Below, piece after piece: positions 16,496-23,077 of a stretch of 57,730 bases of DNA. The stretch covers positions 1-57,730 of the forward strand of contig NZ_MVOL01000023.1 in assembly GCF_002018875.1 (NCBI RefSeq). The letters are read 5' to 3'. How positions within the stretch are numbered: the first letter of the stretch is position 1; each line of letters opens with the position of its first letter. Position numbers and translations under genes: made by a program. The notes under the pieces were generated by a model. The model had not been told where the DNA came from and ran no database searches. It was given only the letters and a program-made list of their open reading frames with translations. Source of the stretch: Pseudomonas sp. MF4836 (lineage in GTDB: Bacteria; Pseudomonadota; Gammaproteobacteria; Pseudomonadales; Pseudomonadaceae).

Positions 16496-17489
16496 CAGAG
16501 GTTTGTTCCTTGAGTTCATGGGCGCTGAAACGCTCCCGGTAAGCCTGCGGCGTCACGCCCATGGCCCGCAGAAAGCCGCGGCGCAGGGTTTCTTCACTGC
16601 CAAACCCGCACTGCGATGCAATGCGCTTGATCGCCAGGGTGGTATCGGCCAACAGCCGGCGGGCGGTCTCGATCCGGATCAGCTCCACGGCCCGGGCCGG
16701 GGTCTGCCCGGTGTCCGCACGGTAGTGGCGCACAAAGCTGCGCTCGCTCATGCCGGCCTGCAAGGCCAGGGTCGGGATACCCAGGTCCATGGCCAGGTTC
16801 TCGGCGATCCAGGCATGCAGGTCGTCGAAACGATTGCCGTCCTGCTGCAGGGCCAGGGTCACGCTGAACTGCGACTGGCCACCGGGGCGCTTGAGAAACA
16901 CCACCAGGTGCCGCGCCACTTCCAGGGCCACCCCACGGCCCAGGTCCTGCTCGACCAGAGCCAGGGCCAGGTCGATGCCGGCGGTGACCCCGGCCGAGGT
17001 CCAGACCGCGCCATCATTGATGAAAATAGGGTTGGCCTCGACCTGCAGCTGCGGGTATTCCCGGGCCAGTTGCTCGCAGCGGGTCCAGTGGGTCACCACC
17101 CGCCGGCCATCGAGCCAGCCGCTGGCCGCCAGCAGAAACGCCCCGGTGCAGACCGACGCCACCCGCCGCGAACGCCCGGCCTGCTGCGCCACCCATTGCA
17201 CCAGGTGCGGCTCCCGGGCAGCGGCGTAGACGCCCCAGCCACCGGAAATGATCAGGGTGTCGGACGGCGCGTCCGGCGCCGGCAAGGGCTCGGCCAGCAG
17301 CGCCAGCCCGGACGAAGTCGGCACCGGCCCGCCCGGATCGGCGATCACCGTGGCCACATAGGGCGCAGGCAGACCCTGCTGGCGCAGCAGGTCATTGGCC
17401 GAGGCAAACACTTGCAGCGGCCCGGTCACATCGAGCACCTGGGCGTTGGCGAAGGCCAGCACATACACGGTTTTGGCAGCAGTAGGCAT
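16485..17489 (-). CDS. GlxA-type AraC regulator with DJ-1/PfpI domain
   Basis: A 334-residue transcription factor. The N-terminal DJ-1/PfpI-like domain (VYVLAFANAQVLDVTGPLQV, VCTGAFLLAASGWL) serves as sensor and the C-terminal AraC double helix-turn-helix (LALQAGMSERSFVRHY, IKRIASQCGFGSEETLRRGF) binds DNA. I placed the start at ATG 17489; an in-frame ATG at 17528 would add 13 residues. It is divergent from inhA, whose product has the same fold, so it probably controls inhA (inference). The next gene overlaps its end. Confidence 0.88.
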   Translation of the reverse strand: MPTAAKTVYVLAFANAQVLDVTGPLQVFASANDLLRQQGLPAPYVATVIADPGGPVPTSSGLALLAEPLPAPDAPSDTLIISGGWGVYAAAREPHLVQWVAQQAGRSRRVASVCTGAFLLAASGWLDGRRVVTHWTRCEQLAREYPQLQVEANPIFINDGAVWTSAGVTAGIDLALALVEQDLGRGVALEVARHLVVFLKRPGGQSQFSVTLALQQDGNRFDDLHAWIAENLAMDLGIPTLALQAGMSERSFVRHYRADTGQTPARAVELIRIETARRLLADTTLAIKRIASQCGFGSEETLRRGFLRAMGVTPQAYRERFSAHELKEQTSDVV

Positions 17490-17599
17490 GATTGGCGTAA
17501 ATCGTGGGCATCTTGGCGGATGCGCCAAAGCCTAGGGGAATAGAGTGAGGCCGTCCACCCGTTTCGGGTGACCCCGAAGATTGCCCCAGGAGAGACGCG

Positions 17600-18283
17600 A
17601 TGACGCTGCAGATCGGTTTTCTATTGTTTCCCAAGGTTCAGCAACTGGACCTCACCGGCCCCTACGATGTGCTGGCGTCGCTGCCGGACGTGAAGGTGCA
17701 CCTGATCTGGAAGGACCTGGAACCGGTCACCGCCAGCACCGGCCTGGTGCTGCTGCCCACCACCACGTTCGACGACTGCCCGGCCCTGGATGTGATCTGC
17801 ATTCCCGGTGGCGCCGGGGTCGGCCCGCTGATGGAGGACGAACAGACCCTGGACTTTATCCGCCGCCAGGCCGCAGGTGCGCGCTACATCACCTCGGTCT
17901 GCACCGGCTCGCTGGTGCTGGGGGCCGCCGGCCTGTTGCAGGGCAAACGCGCCACCACCCACTGGGCCTACCACGAACTGCTGGCGCCGCTGGGGGCGAC
18001 TGCGGTGCAGGACCGGGTGGTGCGCGACGGCAACCTGCTGACCGGTGGCGGCATCACCGCCGGCATCGATTTCGCCCTGGCCCTGGCCGCTGAACTCTAC
18101 GGCGAGGCCCGCGCGCAACTGGTGCAACTGCAACTGGAATACGCTCCGGCCCCGCCCTTCAACGCCGGCAGCCCCAGCACTGCGCCCGCCGCCGTGCTGG
18201 CCGAGGCCCGGCAATTGGTGGCCGAGTCATTCCAGGTGCGCAGCGCCGTGACCCAGCGTGCGGCGCAAAGGCTGCAGCGCTAG
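17600..18283 (+). CDS. inhA: Isonitrile hydratase
   Basis: A 227-residue DJ-1/PfpI-superfamily enzyme that adds water to isonitriles (R-NC) to give N-formamides. The N-terminus (LQIGFLLFPKVQQLDLTGPY) and whole length match Pseudomonas isonitrile hydratase InhA. Asp17, Cys101 and Thr102 (SVCTGS), the residues tied to catalysis in that enzyme, are all present. The ATG follows AGGAGA. A GlxA-like regulator is encoded divergently 110 bases away. The natural source of isonitriles is not evident here. Confidence 0.88.
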   Translation: MTLQIGFLLFPKVQQLDLTGPYDVLASLPDVKVHLIWKDLEPVTASTGLVLLPTTTFDDCPALDVICIPGGAGVGPLMEDEQTLDFIRRQAAGARYITSVCTGSLVLGAAGLLQGKRATTHWAYHELLAPLGATAVQDRVVRDGNLLTGGGITAGIDFALALAAELYGEARAQLVQLQLEYAPAPPFNAGSPSTAPAAVLAEARQLVAESFQVRSAVTQRAAQRLQR

Positions 18284-18293
18284 ACCCTGCGAC

Positions 18294-18635
18294 TCAATCA
18301 GCCGGCGAGTCAGGTGCGGCGGGATCGGCCGGCTTGCTGGCCCGGGGGTGACGCCGGCGCCGCCACAGGCCCAGCAGGTCGCGGCCGATCAGCCACAGCG
18401 CACCGGCCACGTTCAGCGCCACAAAGGCCTTGACCATAAACAGCAGCCCATCGCCCAGGGTCGGGCATTTGGGCCCGGTGCAGTGGGCGCTAACGCCCAG
18501 AGCCAGGGCGGCGGGTGACGCCAGGCACAGCGCAACGCCCAGCCACGCCAGGCGCCAAACACGTGACAGGCTCGGCCTGCGGCTGACTGCGGATGTATCC
18601 ACTCCATTGGAAACCCTTGGTTCAAGCGGCGTCAT
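18294..18635 (-). CDS. Small membrane protein, unknown
   Basis: A 113-residue protein with two hydrophobic segments (LAWLGVALCLASPAALALG, VKAFVALNVAGALWLIG) around a short CTGPKC loop and a basic, Pro-rich cytoplasmic tail (LWRRRRHPRASKP). ATG 18635 follows AGGGATCAGC. No family recognised. It is convergent with inhA, 10 bases apart. Confidence 0.65.
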   Translation of the reverse strand: MTPLEPRVSNGVDTSAVSRRPSLSRVWRLAWLGVALCLASPAALALGVSAHCTGPKCPTLGDGLLFMVKAFVALNVAGALWLIGRDLLGLWRRRRHPRASKPADPAAPDSPAD

Positions 18636-18690
18636 GCTGATCCCTGGCTGAAAAAAAGCCGCCTATTTCACCACACCCAGCGCAGCGATT

Positions 18691-19056
18691 TCAGGCTTTT
18701 ACCGACTGCGGTGCAGCCCGAACTACTGGCCCCTGCCGGTTATTGGCCACCAACTGGGTGATCTGCCCGTCACCGTAGGCACGTTCCACCTTGCAGATCA
18801 GCACCTGATAGCCGGCGTACCACTGGCGGTACTGGCGCTTGGCTTCAAGGTGCGTCGGGTGCCGGGCAAAGGCCTGGATCGACGCCTCGTCTTCCCAGTA
18901 ATAACTGGCATTGACCAACTGCCCGTCAGCCGAAGTCCACGACTGGGCGCCGACGAACCCCGGCAGGCTGTTGGCGATCTCGTCGATGATGGCACTCAGG
19001 CGCTGGAACTCCTGATCCTGCTGCCCGGGTTTATAGATAAAAGCGGCGATATACAT
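18691..19056 (-). CDS. Antibiotic-biosynthesis-monooxygenase (ABM) domain protein
   Basis: A 121-residue single-domain ferredoxin-fold protein (MYIAAFIYKPG, then SYYWEDEASIQAFARHPTHLEAKRQ), the pattern of ABM/YgiN and heme-degrading relatives. The heme-ligand signature of IsdG enzymes is not obvious. I chose ATG 19056, with GGAG upstream; an in-frame ATG at 19074 is less well placed. It lies 24 bases after the LysE exporter on the same strand, probably in its operon. Confidence 0.78.
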   Translation of the reverse strand: MYIAAFIYKPGQQDQEFQRLSAIIDEIANSLPGFVGAQSWTSADGQLVNASYYWEDEASIQAFARHPTHLEAKRQYRQWYAGYQVLICKVERAYGDGQITQLVANNRQGPVVRAAPQSVKA

Positions 19057-19080
19057 GCTGAACTCCATTGGCAAAGTGCA

Positions 19081-19710
19081 TCAGAGGGGACTTGTCATCA
19101 GCGCCAGGCGCGCTGCCAGCAGCAACAGCACCGCCGCCAGCAGCCAGGGCTGGATCCGGGCCAGCAGCGGCCTGGCGCCGAGCCCATGGCTCAGGGCACT
19201 GCCGAACACCCCAAGCAGGGTGTGAAACACCACGCTGACCAGGGTCAGCACCAAGCCCAGGACCAGTAGCTGCAAGGCGATCGGACCGCTCCCGGGCCGC
19301 ACGAACTGCGGCAGGAACACCATGAAAAACAGCAGCGCCTTGGGGTTCAGCAGGCTGTTGAGCAGCGCCCGAACCCACACCGTGGGCAACGGCACCCGTG
19401 CCACTTGCCGCAGGCGCTTCGGCCCACGGGCCTGCACGGCCTGGTAGGCGAGCCACAGCAGGTAGGCGACGCCGGCGTAGCGGATCAGGTCGAACGCCGG
19501 CGGCCAACCCGCCACCAGCGCCGTCACTCCGGTGGCGGTCAACAGGGTCAGCAGCACGTCCGCCGCGCCGATCCCCAGCCCGCAGGCCACGCCGCCGCGC
19601 CAGCCGTAGGCCAGGCCGTGACTGAGCACAAAGGCCATGTTCGGCCCAGGCGACAGCAGCAACAGCAGCACCGTGCCGACGAAGATCGAAAGGGTCGCCA
19701 GGTCCATCAT
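19081..19710 (-). CDS. LysE/RhtB-family amino acid exporter
   Basis: A 209-residue inner membrane protein with six hydrophobic segments and the family N-terminus (FVGTVLLLLLSPGPNMAFVL), plus NPKALLFFMVFLPQF after helix 4. Members export amino acids or small metabolites. The start ATG ATG at 19710 has AGGAG upstream. It is divergent from a MocR-type regulator across 90 bases that hold two direct GATACA repeats, a common exporter-regulator layout, so its substrate is likely an amine or amino acid sensed by that regulator through PLP chemistry. Confidence 0.9.
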   Translation of the reverse strand: MMDLATLSIFVGTVLLLLLSPGPNMAFVLSHGLAYGWRGGVACGLGIGAADVLLTLLTATGVTALVAGWPPAFDLIRYAGVAYLLWLAYQAVQARGPKRLRQVARVPLPTVWVRALLNSLLNPKALLFFMVFLPQFVRPGSGPIALQLLVLGLVLTLVSVVFHTLLGVFGSALSHGLGARPLLARIQPWLLAAVLLLLAARLALMTSPL

Positions 19711-19752
19711 CAGCGCAGCACTCCTGTGGAAAAGGCGCTAGATTAGAGCGCC

Positions 19753-19786
19753 GATCTGATACAAACAAAAAATTGATCTAGATACA
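19753..19786. promoter_or_regulatory. Possible MocR operator (direct repeats)
   Basis: Two direct repeats, GATCTGATACA and GATCTAGATACA, end 23 bases apart in the gap between the divergent LysE and MocR genes. MocR regulators commonly bind paired direct repeats. Confidence 0.45.
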
Positions 19787-19800
19787 CGGGATCACCCTGC

Positions 19801-21129
19801 ATGAGCCGAATCCGCTACAAACGCATCGTCGACCACCTGGCCACTCGCATCCGCAGTGGCGAGCTGGCCCCCGGCACCCAGCTGCCGACCCTGCGTGCGC
19901 TGATGGCCCAGGAGCAGGTGGCGCTGGCCACTGCGCTGCGGGTCTACAACGAGCTGGAGGCCATCGGCCTGGTGGTGGGCGAGCCCGGACGCGGCACTTT
20001 TGTGCGCGACAGCAGCCTGCCCCGGGGCATGGGCCTGGAGCAGCACCCGCCGCGCAGCAGCGCGGTGGACCTGACCTTCAACTACCCCGCCCTGCCCGGC
20101 CAGGCGCACCTGTTGCGTGACGGCCTGCGGGCCATCGCCGCGTCGGGCGACCTCGACGCCCTGCTGCATTCGCCCCCCCAGGGCGGACGGCCCCATGAAC
20201 GGCAAACCGCTGCCCGCCACCTGCGCAACCGCGCCATCCGCGTGCCCGGCGAGCAGGTGCTGATCGTCAACGGTGCCCAGCAGGGGCTGGCGGTGAGCGT
20301 GATGGCGCTGCTGCAACCGGGGGATGTCCTGGCACTCGACGCCCTGACCTACCCCGGCCTGAAAACCCTGGCCCAGTTCCACCGCCTGGACCTGGAGGCA
20401 CTGCCGCAACGGGACGGCCAGATGGACCTGGATGCGCTCGAAGCGCTGTGCCAGCGGCGCCCGGTGCGGGCCCTGTATTGCATGCCGACCATGCACAACC
20501 CACTGGGCACGGTGATGCCCCAGGCCGACCGGCTGCGCCTGGCCCAACTGGCCCGCCAGCATGACCTGCTGATTATCGAAGACGGCGCCTATGCCTTTCT
20601 CGCGGAACCGGCGCCCAAGCCCCTGCAAACCCTGGCCCCGGAGCGCACGCTGTACATCTCCGGGCTGTCGAAAAGCGTCGCTTCGGGCCTGCGCCTGGGG
20701 TTTATCGTGGCGCCGCTGGAGATGATCCCGGCCCTGGAACAGGCGATTCGTCTCTCGACCTGGAGCACCCCGGCGCTGACCGTGGCCCTGGGTTGTCACT
20801 GGATCGAATCGGGGCTGGTGGACAGCCTGGAGGAACAAAAGCGCGCCGACGCTCGTCGCCGGCAACGCCTGGCACGGCGGGTGCTCAAGGGCTGCGAGCT
20901 GAGTGCCCACCCAGCGTCCTACTACCTCTGGCTCAGGCTCGCCCAGGGCCTGCGCGCCGACAACGTGGTCAGCCAGCTGGAACGCCAGGGCGTACGGGTG
21001 ACCTCGGCCGCGCCCTTCGCCACCACCGCCCATGTGCCGCAGGCGTTGCGGGTGGCTTTGGGCTCCATCAGCCTGGAGGCACTGGAGCAGGCGCTGCACA
21101 AAGTGCGCGATGCGGTAACCGAGCTGTAG
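19801..21129 (+). CDS. MocR-type (GntR-aminotransferase) regulator
   Basis: A 442-residue fusion of an N-terminal GntR winged helix (residues about 1-75: RIRSGELAPGTQLPTLRAL, RVYNELEAIGLV) and an aminotransferase-like domain that binds pyridoxal phosphate. The PLP lysine is Lys291 in SGLSKSVASG; the family EDGAYAF and MPTMHNPLG segments are present. These proteins sense an amine or amino acid through PLP. The divergent LysE exporter is the likely target. It is followed by the 3' end of a small RNA gene on the other strand. Confidence 0.92.
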   Translation: MSRIRYKRIVDHLATRIRSGELAPGTQLPTLRALMAQEQVALATALRVYNELEAIGLVVGEPGRGTFVRDSSLPRGMGLEQHPPRSSAVDLTFNYPALPGQAHLLRDGLRAIAASGDLDALLHSPPQGGRPHERQTAARHLRNRAIRVPGEQVLIVNGAQQGLAVSVMALLQPGDVLALDALTYPGLKTLAQFHRLDLEALPQRDGQMDLDALEALCQRRPVRALYCMPTMHNPLGTVMPQADRLRLAQLARQHDLLIIEDGAYAFLAEPAPKPLQTLAPERTLYISGLSKSVASGLRLGFIVAPLEMIPALEQAIRLSTWSTPALTVALGCHWIESGLVDSLEEQKRADARRRQRLARRVLKGCELSAHPASYYLWLRLAQGLRADNVVSQLERQGVRVTSAAPFATTAHVPQALRVALGSISLEALEQALHKVRDAVTEL

Positions 21130-21173
21130 CCGGTCGGTGCGTTAAGCACCGTGGCCTGAGTTTTTCCCGGGCA

Positions 21174-21291
21174 TAAAAAAACCCGCCGAAGCGGGTTTTC
21201 CCAAGACCATGTCGACTCCCTGTCGGTAGCGTCCTTGCAAATGGTCGATCATCCTTGATCCTGAGCGCTTCCTGCGCTGCAGTTGATGGAG
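21174..21291 (-). ncRNA. rsmX: RsmX-like small RNA (Gac/Rsm pathway)
   Basis: On the minus strand, between a TTTAAT -10-like box (21302-21297) and a strong terminator, lies a transcript of about 118 bases with six GGA motifs. Several sit in hairpin loops: GCGC-AGGAA-GCGC, GATC-AAGGAT-GATC, CGAC-AGGGA-GTCG. This is the layout of RsmX/Y/Z RNAs, which bind and sequester the translational repressor RsmA/RsmE. A GacA-box-like site lies upstream at the usual distance of about 60 bases from the presumed start. Length and terminator also agree with RsmX of P. fluorescens-group strains. The ends are estimated. Confidence 0.8.
21178..21199 (-). terminator. Rho-independent terminator of the Rsm RNA
   Basis: AAAACCCGC-CGAA-GCGGGTTTT. 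On the minus strand the hairpin runs into seven T residues, so it ends the small RNA; on the plus strand only four T follow, but it may also stop the MocR transcript. Confidence 0.9.
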
Positions 21292-21344
21292 TGAAGATTA
21301 AACACAAACCTCAAGGGGCAATAGACGACATCACGGGCAGCGCG

Positions 21345-21362
21345 TGTAAGCCATTCGCCATA
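21345..21362 (-). promoter_or_regulatory. GacA-box-like upstream activating site
   Basis: On the minus strand TATGGCGAATGGCTTACA. The 3' half CTTACA is exact for the GacA consensus TGTAAG-N6-CTTACA and the 5' half is degenerate. Its centre is about 63 bases upstream of the presumed start of the small RNA. Confidence 0.65.
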
Positions 21363-21381
21363 GGGCGGCTTCCGTAAACCC

Positions 21382-22185
21382 TTAGGACTGCGCCAGTGCC
21401 CCAGCCGCCAGGCGCGCCATCTGACGCTGGTGCCCGGCGCCCGCCTGATTCCGGTCCTCCAGAAACCAGGCCGCCGACAGGCCGCTGTAAGCCAGCACCC
21501 ACTGCAACAGGCGCTGGCGCGGCAGGTCGGCGGCCTCGGCAATCACCGCGACCTGCCGGGTAAAGCGCGCCGGATCGGTGGCCGTCGGCAGTTGCGGGTT
21601 GCAGATCAGGTTGGCGAAATCAAACCCGCGCTCGCCCCGCACCCGTTTCGGGTCGATGGCCAGCCAGCCGTGTTCGCCAAAGTCGAGAATATTCTCGTGG
21701 TGGGCATCACCGTGCAGCACCACCTCGTCACGCGGGTCGGCCAGCAATGCATCGGCGGCGGCAAGGCTTTCCAGCAGCACCCCGCCTTCGCGCGCGGCCG
21801 CCGGGCGCAGCGCCTGGAACCAGCGCGCCAGGGACAACAACGAGGGCGACGGCCCGGGCCCGGGCGCATGCAGACGCGCAAGGCAGGCGCAGGCCAGACG
21901 GCTCGCCTGGTCGTCCTCGCCGTGCCGGGCCAGGTCCAGCAACGAACGCCCGCCCTCGGCCCGCGCCATCAACAGCGCCGCGCCCTCCTGGGCCAGGACC
22001 GGGGCCGCGCCCGCGCCGGCCCACCAGGCCATCAGTTGGTTGCCGATGGCTTCATCGTCATCGAGGGCAATTTTCAACATCGCCGGCACTGCGCCACGGC
22101 GTACCGGCAGCAGGCGGCTGCCATGGGTCATGATCGGTTCGCCGTCCGGCAGCAACTGCCAGCGACTCAGGTAAGACTCGAACAT
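21382..22185 (-). CDS. APH(6)-like aminoglycoside/hydroxyurea phosphotransferase-family protein
   Basis: A 267-residue kinase-fold protein with the phosphotransferase loop HGDAHHENIL (Asp160, Asn165) and the metal-binding IDPK (Asp178). The LLMARAEGGRSL segment is typical of the hinge. It resembles streptomycin 6-kinase and hydroxyurea phosphotransferase families; many chromosomal members confer no known resistance. It is the last gene of a three-gene minus-strand operon after an ArsR regulator (10-base gap), so expression should depend on that regulator. Confidence 0.83.
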   Translation of the reverse strand: MFESYLSRWQLLPDGEPIMTHGSRLLPVRRGAVPAMLKIALDDDEAIGNQLMAWWAGAGAAPVLAQEGAALLMARAEGGRSLLDLARHGEDDQASRLACACLARLHAPGPGPSPSLLSLARWFQALRPAAAREGGVLLESLAAADALLADPRDEVVLHGDAHHENILDFGEHGWLAIDPKRVRGERGFDFANLICNPQLPTATDPARFTRQVAVIAEAADLPRQRLLQWVLAYSGLSAAWFLEDRNQAGAGHQRQMARLAAGALAQS

Positions 22186-22195
22186 CGGGTTACCG

Positions 22196-22546
22196 TCAGC
22201 GCTCGGTAAAGGACGCCAGATTACCCAAAGCCGAGTCCCATTGCCGGCTGATCAGTTCCAGGGAGTGCCGGGCCGCGGCCAGCTGGGTCAGCTCCAGCGC
22301 CCACAGGCGTTCGCGCCCCAGCTTGGCATCGCGTACCAGGCCGGCCTGGGCCAGCACCTGCAAGTGCTTGGTCACAGCCTGGCGGGTGATGGCGGTGCCG
22401 AGGGTCAATTGGGTGATGGATTGGGGCTCGCCGGCGCACAGGATGACGACGAGCCGCAAACGGGTCTCGTCGCCCAGTGCGGCGAAGATCAGCGCCGAGC
22501 GGTCCAGGGCCGCAACGCCGGTGAGGGTGGGTTCAGGCTGCACCAA
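22196..22546 (-). CDS. ArsR-family regulator
   Basis: A 116-residue winged-helix protein (LIFAALGDETRLRLVVIL, ITQLTLGTAITRQAVTKHLQVLAQAGLV). It has no cysteine cluster for metal binding, so it is of the non-metal type usually paired with an SRPBCC protein. Its start overlaps the end of the upstream SRPBCC gene by 14 bases, a sign of translational coupling. It probably represses this operon. Confidence 0.88.
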   Translation of the reverse strand: MVQPEPTLTGVAALDRSALIFAALGDETRLRLVVILCAGEPQSITQLTLGTAITRQAVTKHLQVLAQAGLVRDAKLGRERLWALELTQLAAARHSLELISRQWDSALGNLASFTER

Positions 22547-22991
22547 GGTAAGTCTCGATGTTGCTCATTTGCACATCCCACCCCCGGCTGTTCATGCGAA
22601 ACGCCTTGAGCCGGCGCTGCGCCGGGATGCCGTCGAAGCCCGACTCCGCCACCCGCAGCAAGGTGCCGCCGTCCATGTCTTCGAGTTCGAAGCGCACCAG
22701 GGTGGTGGGTTCGCCGGAATAGTCGAGGTGGGTGTCCACCGCATAGGGGTGCCAGCTGAAGGCAAACACCTCTTCGGGCAGCAGTTGCTCGATCAGTACA
22801 TCCCAGACCAGGTACTCGTAGCCGGGGTAGGTGATCTGCCCCGTGGCGCGCTGGCCGGCGACAAAGCGCTGGCCTTGCAGGGCCACGCCGAACCAGTTGC
22901 CAAAGGCCTGGGCATCGGTCAACGCGTTCCAGACCTTGGCCCGGGGCGCCTTGAGCAGGATTTTTCGTTCAATGCGATCAGATGAATTCAT
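22533..22991 (-). CDS. SRPBCC (AHSA1/CalC-like) domain protein
   Basis: A 152-residue START-like hydrophobic-pocket protein (ERKILLKAPRAKVWNALTDAQAFGNWFGV, split over residues 7-35, and TTLVRFELEDMDGGTLLRV). Family members bind lipophilic ligands or carry drug resistance by sequestration. It is first in an operon with ArsR and phosphotransferase genes, an arrangement common in bacteria as SRPBCC-ArsR pairs. The ligand is unknown. Confidence 0.82.
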   Translation of the reverse strand: MNSSDRIERKILLKAPRAKVWNALTDAQAFGNWFGVALQGQRFVAGQRATGQITYPGYEYLVWDVLIEQLLPEEVFAFSWHPYAVDTHLDYSGEPTTLVRFELEDMDGGTLLRVAESGFDGIPAQRRLKAFRMNSRGWDVQMSNIETYLGAA

Positions 22992-23077
22992 GGGTCACCT
23001 CCAGCACTGAACACTAGTCGGCCTTGGGCCAAACGCAACCAATGAGTTGCGTTAGCCCCACCACTCATCGCAAAGGA

